From contig CAJGCO010000001.1 in assembly GCA_904501925.1 (NCBI GenBank), forward strand, positions 1 through 64,000: 64,000 nt of DNA, in the 5' to 3' direction. Below, one piece after another: positions 14,759 to 22,810 of this stretch. The notes beneath the pieces were generated by a model that ran no database searches, had not been told where the DNA came from, and worked only from the letters and a program-made list of their open reading frames with translations. The DNA comes from an uncultured Alphaproteobacteria bacterium. GTDB lineage: Bacteria > Pseudomonadota > Alphaproteobacteria > RF32 > CAG-239. A program made the position numbers and the translations under genes. Each line of letters begins with the position of its first letter. Position 1 is the stretch's first letter.

Positions 14759-16016
14759 TAATTGTTTGAGATATTTATTGTTAGCTTCATGTATTTTTGT
14801 TACTTCTTGTAAAACACAAACAACTGTTGAAGATATTATTGTTTTTGACAAACAGCAAAATGTTGTAAGTAATCATTTACTTCTTAACCAGCAAGATCCT
14901 CATATGGTTAGAACATCTGCTAGGGCTAATAGTTTGGATATGGAAACTCCATTGCGTTGTAATGTTAATTGGAAAACGCAGGAGATGGTTCAAATCATAC
15001 CTCATAACAATGTTTCATTTAATTTTGATAGAAACGATATAAATGATGATTTACCAGAATTTGAGGTAAGAGATTTTGATTTTGATAATATACCAGCTGA
15101 ACAAGCACTGCTTAAACTAACAAAAGAAGCTGGTATTACTCTTGTTGCAAAAGATGCGCCTTACCCAACTTTGTATGGAAAAAATATAAATGGAAAATTT
15201 AGAGATGTTGTAGAAATGATTACAAATTCTGCTGATTTATTTTATAGATACGATGCAAAATCTAATTCTATTATATTAAGCAGAAATGCAAGTTTTACTC
15301 TTCATATTCCAAATTCTAGAACAATTTTATTGGGATTTCTTGATGTTTTAAGAGGCGCTGGTATTACTGATATGATTACGAATTGGCGTGATTATACAAT
15401 TACCTTTGAAGCAAACAAAGATAAGATTAGCAAAATTAAAAGCTTAGTTAGTGAATTTGAAAACAATCCTACAATGATAATGTATGATGTTAGTATATTT
15501 AGAGCTAAGGCTAAGGAACCATGTGGTATTGTTTGGAATGATTTAATTAATGATTTTAACTTTAATAGTATTGCTACAACACAAGATGGTGTTATTGGCA
15601 GAATGCTAACAGTAACAAATGATATATCTATTGATCAACTTAAAGGATTTGTTGAAAAATACGCTTCTGTACAAAATATCTCTGAAGGACGTTTTGTAGT
15701 TCCTGCTCATTGGTTTTCTAGATTTGATGTAGGGCGTTGTGGAAACTTAAACAACATGGAATATCCTTTATCTGTTTTAGCTAAAGCTAATATTGAAAAA
15801 AGTGGCAAAATCTTATCTGAAATAACTCTTGATACAACAGAAGGTGAGATTACTAAGTTTAAAGCTAGAAATAATATTGGTGAAAACTTTTTAATCATAG
15901 GGTTACCTAGTGAAATATTTGGTGAAGCAGAGCAAGGAACTGAAACAATCGTATTTATTGTTCCTAGGTTAATTAGATTGATGAAAACTGATGAAAAAAT
16001 AAAAAATAAGATTTAA
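14751..16016 (+). CDS. Secretin-like outer-membrane lipoprotein, shortened
   Basis: The product has 421 residues from the ATG at 14751. An ATG at 14742 is also possible, but its ribosome site would be too close. The signal peptide ends with lipobox VTSC at cysteine 20. Residues about 103-180 match the STN/N0 domain of secretins (NIPAEQALLKLTKEAGITLV). About 215-245 look like an N1-type domain (ISKIKSLVSEFENNPTMIMYDVSIF). The end matches a secretin C-terminus (GENFLIIGLP, then ETIVFIVPRLIRL, about 380-410). The barrel region is shorter than in PilQ or PulD and closer in size to PilN-like lipoprotein secretins. A secretin beside VirB6 genes suggests a hybrid envelope channel. Confidence 0.7.
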   Translation: MNSNCLRYLLLASCIFVTSCKTQTTVEDIIVFDKQQNVVSNHLLLNQQDPHMVRTSARANSLDMETPLRCNVNWKTQEMVQIIPHNNVSFNFDRNDINDDLPEFEVRDFDFDNIPAEQALLKLTKEAGITLVAKDAPYPTLYGKNINGKFRDVVEMITNSADLFYRYDAKSNSIILSRNASFTLHIPNSRTILLGFLDVLRGAGITDMITNWRDYTITFEANKDKISKIKSLVSEFENNPTMIMYDVSIFRAKAKEPCGIVWNDLINDFNFNSIATTQDGVIGRMLTVTNDISIDQLKGFVEKYASVQNISEGRFVVPAHWFSRFDVGRCGNLNNMEYPLSVLAKANIEKSGKILSEITLDTTEGEITKFKARNNIGENFLIIGLPSEIFGEAEQGTETIVFIVPRLIRLMKTDEKIKNKI

Positions 16017-16029
16017 AGAGGTGTAGATA

Positions 16030-16731
16030 ATGGTTGAGGAAAATGCAAACATCAATATTAATCAGGCTCAAAATTTTCGCCCTAAACTTAGAAAGATAAA
16101 GAGGCCGAAACAACGTATTGCAGCAGAGGGTAGTATACCAACACCTCCTTTAAAAGTTTCATTAGATGAAATGATTTCTGATACGAACAACGAGGCTGTA
16201 AATAATGAAGAAGAACGCAATCAATCTGATAATAGCCTTATTGTTTCTGATGGTGATAGAGGTATTTCAAATGTATCTGAGGAAGATAATTCATACGTAT
16301 TAGATGGTTTACCTCCTGAATTGAATTATGTTGCTGATGAATATATTGATGACTACTCTATTAACAATAAATATGTGAAGAAAAATGTTGTTGTAATATT
16401 TGCTTTATTATTCATGTTTATTGGTATTTTTGTTGGTAAAACTATATTTTCATCTCAAAAAATTGAAACACATGGATTAGAAGGAGTTGTGGTTAATCCT
16501 GATATTCCAAGTGGACGTCCAAGATGTGGTTTAACTGCTAAAAATCAAGCATGCGTTTTTTATTTAATGAATTGGTATAGACAAGAATTAAATGGTAGGG
16601 ATTTTTATAAAATGGCTGCAGATCTTACTGGACGTGAAAAATATATGATAGAATCTGATAATTTGCGTTATGCTAATATAAAAATAAAACCAGGGCATTT
16701 TGCTCAGTTAAATATTCCGGCTCTAAAATAA
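16030..16731 (+). CDS. Single-pass inner-membrane protein of the T4SS block
   Basis: The product has 233 residues: a charged cytoplasmic N-terminus (1-117) beginning with a basic patch (RPKLRKIKRPKQR), one transmembrane helix at about 118-140 (VVVIFALLFMFIGIFVG), and a periplasmic domain of about 93 residues with two cysteines (RCGLTAKNQACVFYLMNWY). The layout resembles T4SS assembly proteins with a small periplasmic domain, but I see no VirB8 or IcmL signature. It is the last gene of the operon, 13 bases after the secretin-like gene, and is followed by a terminator. The function is inferred only from context. Confidence 0.65.
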   Translation: MVEENANININQAQNFRPKLRKIKRPKQRIAAEGSIPTPPLKVSLDEMISDTNNEAVNNEEERNQSDNSLIVSDGDRGISNVSEEDNSYVLDGLPPELNYVADEYIDDYSINNKYVKKNVVVIFALLFMFIGIFVGKTIFSSQKIETHGLEGVVVNPDIPSGRPRCGLTAKNQACVFYLMNWYRQELNGRDFYKMAADLTGREKYMIESDNLRYANIKIKPGHFAQLNIPALK

Positions 16732-16740
16732 ATAAATTTT

Positions 16741-16766
16741 ATGCCCCATTTAAGGGGCATTTTTTA
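16741..16766. terminator. Bidirectional terminator
   Basis: ATGCCCC (16741-16747) pairs with GGGGCAT (16754-16760) around a six-base loop, with a T run after and A/T before. It ends the forward T4SS operon and may also end the converging tatA-like operon. Confidence 0.85.
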
Positions 16767-16768
16767 TT

Positions 16769-16966
16769 TTAATTTGCATCTTTATTTTCTTTTTTAGTTT
16801 TTATATTTTTTTGAAGAGATTGCGCTTTGTCTTTTAAATCTTTTGAAGCTTTTTTACCTGCGTTGATAATGTGAGGAACATCATTTTTGGCTTTTTCAAT
16901 TATCTGTGGCATTCTTTCGGCATAGTATATTAAAACAACTGCGATTATTGCCAAAATCCAAATCAT
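16769..16966 (-). CDS. tatA: TatA-like twin-arginine translocase subunit
   Basis: The product has 65 residues: an N-terminal membrane helix (MIWILAIIAVVLIYY), then ERMPQIIEKAKND where TatA has FGxxKLPxIxxxLG, then an amphipathic lysine-rich helix and a polar tail. This is the size and plan of TatA, but the glycine hinge is missing. Context supports the call: in alphaproteobacteria tatA often lies downstream of a SPOR gene and nagZ, with scpA and scpB in between. Here it follows nagZ by three bases with scpAB absent. TatA forms the pore for folded proteins with RR signals. Confidence 0.6.
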   Translation of the reverse strand: MIWILAIIAVVLIYYAERMPQIIEKAKNDVPHIINAGKKASKDLKDKAQSLQKNIKTKKENKDAN

Positions 16967-16969
16967 TTA

Positions 16970-18031
16970 CTATCTCCTTTTTTGTTGCATACGATGAAGC
17001 ACTTCAGTTGCATCGTATGAATATTTTACATCTAAACAACATTCTAATTTTTGAAAATACTTATCTTTTAGAACGTCGATATTTTCGTTTCTTGGTTTAT
17101 TATTAAATATATTTTTTATTTTATCAAATCTATTTAATGTTTTTTCACTCATAAATGTATTTTGCTGGCAAATTGCCTCCATCTCATCATAAACACCTGC
17201 ACAATAGCAAATTGCATCACATCCAGCATCAATACAGTTCTTTGCTCTTTGTTCTACGCTTCCTGTTAATGCATGCATATCTATTGCATCACTAATTAAG
17301 AAACCATCAAAACCAATGTAGCCTCTAATAATTTCTGATATGATGCGAGATGAGTACGATGTTGGATTTTCTTTATCTATATTATTTAAAATAATATGAG
17401 AAGTCATTAATAATGGATAGCTAGAAAAGGCTTTTAAATATGATATATCTTTGAGGATTTCTTTGGATGTTTTATTGGATTTTAATAAGTTTAGATGGGG
17501 ATCTATAATTGTGTTAAAATGCCCAGGAATATGTTTTATACAAGGACAAATCCCTTGCTTTATATAGGTATCTGCCATTTGAGTTGCTCTTGATACTATT
17601 TTACGCTTGTTAGATGAAAAACATCTAGTTTCAAGAACAGGATTTTGTGGAAAATATATTTTATCAACTACAGGAGAATAATTTACATTTATTCCTAATT
17701 CTTTTAGACATGATGATATTAATTTAGCGTGAATTTTGCTATATTTTATATCAACATTTCCTAAGCTTTCTGCTGAAGCAAAAGGACCAATATCAAGACT
17801 TGATAACCGTGATACACGCCCACCCTCTTGATCGATAGCTATTAAAACATCATCACGACCTATTACAGACTTTATTTCTGCAACTAGTTGCTTTACTTGG
17901 GAAATAGTACTTATATTCCTATTAAATAATGTTACACCCAAAGGATTGTACTTACTGAACAAATACTTTTCTTTATCGGTTAAACACAATCCTTGACAGG
18001 ATAACATTGCGGATAAAACAGGTCGTTGCAT
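16970..18031 (-). CDS. nagZ: Beta-N-acetylhexosaminidase (GH3)
   Basis: The product has 353 residues, a cytoplasmic glycoside hydrolase family 3 enzyme that removes GlcNAc from peptidoglycan turnover products. Visible motifs: AIDQEGGRVSRL, KHIPGHFNTIIDPH (family KHFPGHGxTxxDSH, with some drift) and FLISDAIDMHAL, which carries the nucleophile aspartate (family SDDLxM). Length is typical. It lies between the SPOR gene and the tatA-like gene on the same strand with gaps of 8 and 3 bases, clearly one operon. Confidence 0.93.
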   Translation of the reverse strand: MQRPVLSAMLSCQGLCLTDKEKYLFSKYNPLGVTLFNRNISTISQVKQLVAEIKSVIGRDDVLIAIDQEGGRVSRLSSLDIGPFASAESLGNVDIKYSKIHAKLISSCLKELGINVNYSPVVDKIYFPQNPVLETRCFSSNKRKIVSRATQMADTYIKQGICPCIKHIPGHFNTIIDPHLNLLKSNKTSKEILKDISYLKAFSSYPLLMTSHIILNNIDKENPTSYSSRIISEIIRGYIGFDGFLISDAIDMHALTGSVEQRAKNCIDAGCDAICYCAGVYDEMEAICQQNTFMSEKTLNRFDKIKNIFNNKPRNENIDVLKDKYFQKLECCLDVKYSYDATEVLHRMQQKRR

Positions 18032-18039
18032 ATGGCTTC

Positions 18040-18975
18040 CTAGTTTTGTTTTATAATACTACTTATTTTTTGTTGTTTTAATTTTATACTTAATTGTTCT
18101 GCTTCTTTTCTTGTCTTAAATGAGCCAACTTTTAAGCGATATAATTTACTTCCTGTTGCTGATGTTATTTCTTCAACTGTGTGTGGATATGATTTTAAGA
18201 AAGTATGTTTGGTTGATAATCTTTTCCATAAGCTTTCAACAGATTGACGACTTGAAGATGCTATTAATTGAGTATACCATGTTCCTTTTATAGTTGTTTT
18301 TTCTGCGACTTGCTTTGATGCTTTTTCTGGAGCCTTAACAACTTCTTTAGTTTCTTTAGTTTCCTTTGCTTCAACTTTTGTTTCTGCTTTATTTATACTT
18401 TCTTGAATATTAACTTTTATATCTTCTATTTTTTCTGGAATAGAAATTTTTTGAGAACTATTAGTTGGAATAGTTTCTAATTGAACATTGGCTACTTTTA
18501 TGTTTTCAGAATTTTCATCTATACTTATGTCTTCTTGACTTGAAATACTTTCAACAAGATTATCCATATCAACACTATTACTGATATTATTTTCAACCAC
18601 TAATTTTGGGGTTTCTGGCACGGGAACAACTTTTACTTCTTCAACTACTTTGGAAGTATTATCTACTATATGATATATTTCTCTATCTTGGTTATCTATA
18701 TTCATACCCCCTGGATCATTTGGCTGAATCTTAAAAGGAACAACAGGACGACGAATTACTGGTATTGTTTGCTCTTTATTACCTTGATCTGCAGGGCTTA
18801 AAAACAACCATCCAACGACTCCACCGACTAAAATACCGGCCAACATTCCTATAAAACCATTTTTGGCACTCATAATATCATCACTTCTTGCATCAAAACT
18901 TTGAATATTTTTATCTGCTACTCTTTGATGAAAATCATTTATTTTATTGTCATCGGCATCAAAACCTTGAAACAT
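18040..18975 (-). CDS. SPOR-domain cell-division/envelope protein
   Basis: The product has 311 residues from the ATG at 18975, chosen because GGGGG lies eight bases upstream; a longer frame to 19035 lacks a site and crosses a TATAAT. Layout: a short cytoplasmic part, one membrane helix (about 50-70, FIGMLAGILVGGVVGWLFL), a long Lys/Glu-rich periplasmic linker, and a C-terminal SPOR domain (about 232-311, GTWYTQLIASSSRQSV). SPOR domains bind denuded glycan strands at the septum. Order SPOR-nagZ is a conserved alphaproteobacterial pair. Confidence 0.88.
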   Translation of the reverse strand: MFQGFDADDNKINDFHQRVADKNIQSFDARSDDIMSAKNGFIGMLAGILVGGVVGWLFLSPADQGNKEQTIPVIRRPVVPFKIQPNDPGGMNIDNQDREIYHIVDNTSKVVEEVKVVPVPETPKLVVENNISNSVDMDNLVESISSQEDISIDENSENIKVANVQLETIPTNSSQKISIPEKIEDIKVNIQESINKAETKVEAKETKETKEVVKAPEKASKQVAEKTTIKGTWYTQLIASSSRQSVESLWKRLSTKHTFLKSYPHTVEEITSATGSKLYRLKVGSFKTRKEAEQLSIKLKQQKISSIIKQN

Positions 18976-19087
18976 GTCTTTTACCCCCATTATTTCGAAT
19001 AATATGATTATAAAGCAGAATATATTTACAATCATTTAATATTCTATTGATAAAACTTCTATATATGAAATTTATTTTGGTGATAAT

Positions 19088-19882
19088 ATGAAAGTTGCAA
19101 CATATAATATAAATTCTATACGAGCTAGAGCTAATAATTTAATTGAATGGTTAAAAAAAAATAATCCTGATATAGTATTTTTACAGGAAATAAAATGCGA
19201 AAATAAAGATTTTTTATATTTCGAATGCGAATCGCTTGGATACAATGTTGCTGTACTAGGGCAAAAAAGTTATAATGGTGTTGCGATATTAAGTAAATAT
19301 AACTTTAAAATTACTTCAAATAATTTACCTAATTTTGAAGAAGATGATGCTTCTAGATATTTAGAAATATCTGTAAATTCACCTTTGGGATGTTTTTATG
19401 CAATTTCATTATATGCTCCAAATGGGTGTTCTAACGATAAAAAAATTGAACAGGAAAAATTGAACTATAAACTTAAATGGTATGATAAACTTTATGAGCG
19501 AATATCCACATTACAAGCTAGTAATTTGCCTATTATTATAGGTGGAGACTTCAATGTAATGATGAAGGATATTGATGTGTATGATAGTTCAAAATTTAAG
19601 GATAGCCCATTATTTATAAAAGATGTTAGAGATAAAATAATGTCTTTAGAATTTATGGGAATGCATGATGCGTATAGATTATTACACCCAAATAATGAAG
19701 GATATACATTTTGGGACTACACTGGTAACTCTTTTGTAACTAATTTGGGTTTAAGAATAGACTATCTATTTATATCAGCTTTTTTAGGAGAAAAACTTAC
19801 TGATGTTTATGTAGATAAAAGTTTGAGGGCGATGGAAAAACCTTCTGACCACACTGCTTTAGTTGCAGAATTTAAGGATTAA
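19088..19882 (+). CDS. xthA: Exodeoxyribonuclease III
   Basis: The product has 264 residues, of the endonuclease/exonuclease/phosphatase family. Motifs in order: TYNINSIRAR, FLQEIKCE (metal-binding Glu), YAPNG, GGDFNV, RIDYLFIS and a terminal PSDHTALVAEF (catalytic Asp-His). It acts on abasic sites in base excision repair. It starts at ATG 19088, divergent from the SPOR gene, and is followed by the protease gene after one base. Confidence 0.95.
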   Translation: MKVATYNINSIRARANNLIEWLKKNNPDIVFLQEIKCENKDFLYFECESLGYNVAVLGQKSYNGVAILSKYNFKITSNNLPNFEEDDASRYLEISVNSPLGCFYAISLYAPNGCSNDKKIEQEKLNYKLKWYDKLYERISTLQASNLPIIIGGDFNVMMKDIDVYDSSKFKDSPLFIKDVRDKIMSLEFMGMHDAYRLLHPNNEGYTFWDYTGNSFVTNLGLRIDYLFISAFLGEKLTDVYVDKSLRAMEKPSDHTALVAEFKD

Positions 19883-19883
19883 A

Positions 19884-20912
19884 ATGATTAGATTTATTGG
19901 TTTATATTGTTTATTTTTTATGATAACTATTCAAAGTTGTTTTGCACTTGAAGTAAAACGCATTGGTTATTTGTTGGATACAATAGAATCTGATTATAGA
20001 AATGAAGTTGATTATAAAAAAATATCAAACAATCTTTTTAAAGAGATTAACACTTTTGATAAAAACTTGCGAATCTACAATAGTGGTAGAAAAGCATTTT
20101 TGTATAAAGAAAACTCACTCATAAAAGCTTTTAATCTTCCAGAAAATAATAGTAGAGAATCTTGGAAAAATGTATTGATTAGTTTAATTGAAATTGCCAG
20201 CGACAATTCTATTAAAATAAACAATAATTACGATAACTTTGAGATGCATATGGTTAAAACAATTAGCCGTGGTCTTGATAAATATTCAAGAACGGAAAAA
20301 ACATCTCAAAATATTAAAAAAGTTACTTATGAAGTAAAAGATGATGTTATTGTTATAAAAACTTTTGCATTTTATAAAGGAATAAGTTCAGATATTAGAG
20401 ATATTGTATTGAAAAATAAGCATTGTAGCGGACTTATTCTTGATTTGAGAAATAATAGAGGTGGAGATTTTGGCGAAGCAATACGTACTTCTGATTTGTT
20501 TTTAGACGATGCATTGATTACATATAGCATTGAAAAAAATGATATGAAAAAATATTTTAAGTCTAGTAAAGGTGATATTTTAGAGGGAAAAAGTATTGCT
20601 ATTTTAGTTAATAGGCTAACAGCATCGGCTTCTGAAGTTGTTGTTGGCGCTTTATCTGAGCAAAGCCGTGCAATAATTATTGGAACTAATACTTATGGTA
20701 AAGGTGCTTTACAGACAATTCATAATATTGATGATAATATTCTTTACATTACACATGGTTTTTTCTATACACCTTCTGGCAAAAAAATTGAAGATGTAGG
20801 AATAGCTCCACAAATATGTACGGGAATTGATAATAAATGTAATATCGCAAATAAGAATCCAAATAATGATATTTTAATTGGTATAAATTTAATAAAAAAC
20901 AAAATTGGGTAA
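19884..20912 (+). CDS. S41-family (CtpA-like) peptidase
   Basis: The product has 342 residues from the ATG at 19884. A signal peptide ends near CFA before LEVKRIGYL, so it acts in the periplasm. The catalytic core shows GLILDLRNNRGG, LVNRLTASASEVVVGAL (nucleophile serine) and GTNTYGKGALQ (general-base lysine), as in C-terminal processing proteases. The segment where CtpA has a PDZ domain is short (about residues 110-150) and I see no PDZ ligand loop. It may be PDZ-less or divergent. It forms an operon with xthA, one base apart. Confidence 0.85.
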   Translation: MIRFIGLYCLFFMITIQSCFALEVKRIGYLLDTIESDYRNEVDYKKISNNLFKEINTFDKNLRIYNSGRKAFLYKENSLIKAFNLPENNSRESWKNVLISLIEIASDNSIKINNNYDNFEMHMVKTISRGLDKYSRTEKTSQNIKKVTYEVKDDVIVIKTFAFYKGISSDIRDIVLKNKHCSGLILDLRNNRGGDFGEAIRTSDLFLDDALITYSIEKNDMKKYFKSSKGDILEGKSIAILVNRLTASASEVVVGALSEQSRAIIIGTNTYGKGALQTIHNIDDNILYITHGFFYTPSGKKIEDVGIAPQICTGIDNKCNIANKNPNNDILIGINLIKNKIG

Positions 20913-20920
20913 AAATTCTA

Positions 20921-20948
20921 TTGACATTAATTATAATAACTGTATATT
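20921..20948 (+). promoter_or_regulatory. Sigma-70 promoter of rpmG
   Basis: TTGACA (20921-20926), a 16-base spacer and TATATT (20943-20948) lie 47 bases before the rpmG start. It is one of the best promoter matches in the window. Confidence 0.75.
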
Positions 20949-20995
20949 GCGTGTAAAGTTTTTTGTGTTTAACCTTAAATTATAAGAGTAAAGTA

Positions 20996-21163
20996 ATGGC
21001 AAAGGCAGTAAAAGTTAAAGTAAAATTAGAGAGCAGTGCTGGTACAGGCACATTTTATCTTGCTGAAAAGAACCCTCGTACTCATCCAGAGAAGTTGGTT
21101 ATGAAAAAGTATGATAAAAAATCTAAGAAACATGAAGAATTTGTAGAAAAGAAATTAAAGTAA
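20996..21163 (+). CDS. rpmG: Ribosomal protein L33
   Basis: The product has 55 residues from the ATG at 20996; an upstream in-frame ATG at 20963 would give an unrelated leader and is rejected. It begins MAKAVKVKVKLESSAGTG and contains FYLAEKNPRTHPEKLVMKKY, the standard bacterial L33 pattern. It lacks the CxxC zinc ribbon, so it is the zinc-independent form. A strong promoter precedes and a terminator follows. Confidence 0.96.
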   Translation: MAKAVKVKVKLESSAGTGTFYLAEKNPRTHPEKLVMKKYDKKSKKHEEFVEKKLK

Positions 21164-21181
21164 TTCTACATAGTTTATTTG

Positions 21182-21209
21182 AAGCACCTTTTAGAGGTGC
21201 TTTTTTTTT
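21182..21209. terminator. Terminator between rpmG and xerC
   Basis: AAGCACCT (21182-21189) pairs with AGGTGCTT (21195-21202) around a five-base loop, followed by a T run. It ends rpmG and lies just past the converging xerC. Confidence 0.9.
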
Positions 21210-21219
21210 GTTTTATATT

Positions 21220-22125
21220 TTAATCGGGAAAAGCTTTTTTATATTCTTTTTTTACTTTTTCTAAATTTACATCTGTATAGCGCTGAGTTGAGCTAAGAGA
21301 GACATGCCCCAATAGCTCTTGAATAGATCGCAAATCTGAACCTTGCGCTAAAAGATGTGTTGCAAATGAATGGCGAAGAGCGTGGGGTGTTATATTATCT
21401 GGTAAATTTAACTCTATGCGTAATTGTTGTATCTTTCGTTGAATAACTCGTGGAGTTACACGCTCCCCTCTTGCACCTAAAAACAATGCATCTTGAGGTT
21501 TTAGATTATATGGACATTGTTCTTTATATCTCTCAATATTTTCTATAATGATAGGCAAAACAGGAACGTATCTATCTTTATTACCTTTTCCTTTTATTTT
21601 TATGAAATCACTATTATTTACATCTTCAACATTTAATGATAAAGCTTCTGATATTCTTAGTCCACATCCATAGAGAAGGGTTAAAATAGCTGTATCTCGC
21701 AATCCAATCCATGGCTCTTTACTTTTTTCTTTTGCTTTATCAATAATATTAAATGCAGAATTTACATCTAACGATCTTGGTAAAATTTTTGGTAATTTGG
21801 GATGGGATAATTGAAATATTGCAGTATTGCTAATTATATTATTATCATTGAGCCATTTATATAAATTCTTAAGAGATGATTCTTCTCTTGATATTGTGGC
21901 TTTAGTTACTCCTTTTTGAGCTCTATAACTAAAAAAAGTTCTGAAATCACGTACATCAAAATTCTGCAAATCTTGTATACTAAAATCTTCTTTATTCCAA
22001 TATTTTATAAATATACAAACATCTCTAACATAGCTATTTATTGTATGCTGAGAATAATTGTATTGCACTTGTAGGCATTCAACCCATTTTTGTAAAACGT
22101 CCTTTATGTACATATTTTTTATCAT
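21220..22125 (-). CDS. xerC: Tyrosine recombinase XerC/XerD
   Basis: The product has 301 residues, a site-specific recombinase that resolves chromosome dimers at dif. The N-terminal SAM-like domain (1-100) includes YSQHTINSYVRDVCIF. Catalytic residues are visible in LYGCGLRISEAL (Arg), GKGNKDRYVPV (Lys), HALRHSFATHLL (His-x-x-Arg), LGHVSLSSTQRYTDV (His and the tyrosine nucleophile). XerC versus XerD cannot be settled here. The ribosome site AGAGG lies inside the 3' arm of a perfect hairpin just upstream. Confidence 0.93.
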   Translation of the reverse strand: MIKNMYIKDVLQKWVECLQVQYNYSQHTINSYVRDVCIFIKYWNKEDFSIQDLQNFDVRDFRTFFSYRAQKGVTKATISREESSLKNLYKWLNDNNIISNTAIFQLSHPKLPKILPRSLDVNSAFNIIDKAKEKSKEPWIGLRDTAILTLLYGCGLRISEALSLNVEDVNNSDFIKIKGKGNKDRYVPVLPIIIENIERYKEQCPYNLKPQDALFLGARGERVTPRVIQRKIQQLRIELNLPDNITPHALRHSFATHLLAQGSDLRSIQELLGHVSLSSTQRYTDVNLEKVKKEYKKAFPD

Positions 22126-22134
22126 ATATAAAAT

Positions 22135-22165
22135 AACCTCTTATTATAGGTATCAATAAGAGGTT
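22135..22165 (-). promoter_or_regulatory. Hairpin that buries the xerC ribosome site
   Basis: An 11-base perfect stem (22135-22145 with 22155-22165) with a nine-base loop lies nine bases before the xerC ATG. Read on the minus strand, the 3' arm AATAAGAGGTT contains the AGAGG Shine-Dalgarno. It may terminate the upstream ferritin-like gene, but the tract after it (ATTTTAT) is a poor U run. Translational control of xerC is therefore an alternative. Confidence 0.55.
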
Positions 22166-22183
22166 AAAAAAAGGTTATTTGTT

Positions 22184-22675
22184 TTATTTATTATAATAAT
22201 CAAAGTCTATTAAAAAATCTTCCATTTCTTGTTCATGTTCAATTTCTTCTTTTAAGATTTTTCTTGAAAGATTAAAAGTTATATAGTCTTGACCTTTGCA
22301 CATATCACAAATTTCTTGATATTTTAGAATCGCACATCTTTCTGCTGATAAATTTTGTAGCACTAGTGATTTTGTATCTTCATTTATTGGTAAAAGATAT
22401 TTACATTTGGCATATTCTTGAAATTGTGTTACGTCAATTAGAGGTGTTGATCCTAGCTGAATAATTCTATCGGCTAACCAACCAAGATGTTTAAATTCTT
22501 CATTTGCATGTTCTAAAAATTCTTTTACAATATCGCTTCTAGCTATTCCTTTTGCTATTTTTGCACCAATCCAATATTGATAATACGCAAGCCATTCTTC
22601 TGCATATGCCTCATTTAATATTTTTAACAATTTATCTTTTTGTAATTTTACTATTTTTTGTGCAAAATCTCCCAT
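22184..22675 (-). CDS. Ferritin-like di-iron protein (bacterioferritin/DPS-like)
   Basis: The product has 163 residues from the ATG at 22675, chosen because GGAG lies six bases upstream. It is an all-helical four-helix-bundle protein. Ligand-type motifs: AYAEEWLAYYQY in helix 1, HANEEFKHLGWLADRI in helix 2, LSAERCAILKYQEI in helix 3 and EEIEHEQEMEDFL in helix 4. These give the Glu, ExxH, Glu, ExxH pattern of ferritin-like di-iron sites. Cysteines in CDMCKGQD recall ferritin-like proteins outside the classic Bfr. Iron storage or peroxide protection is inferred. Confidence 0.85.
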   Translation of the reverse strand: MGDFAQKIVKLQKDKLLKILNEAYAEEWLAYYQYWIGAKIAKGIARSDIVKEFLEHANEEFKHLGWLADRIIQLGSTPLIDVTQFQEYAKCKYLLPINEDTKSLVLQNLSAERCAILKYQEICDMCKGQDYITFNLSRKILKEEIEHEQEMEDFLIDFDYYNK

Positions 22676-22810
22676 TTTATTCTCCATTTATTAGTGTTGA
22701 TAGATCTATTAAATATTCTTTGTCACAAACAAATCAACGGGGCCTAATTAAATTTACGATAAGTTAAAACTTTTTATTTATTATTATTGTATATTAGATA
22801 GGAGATTTTA

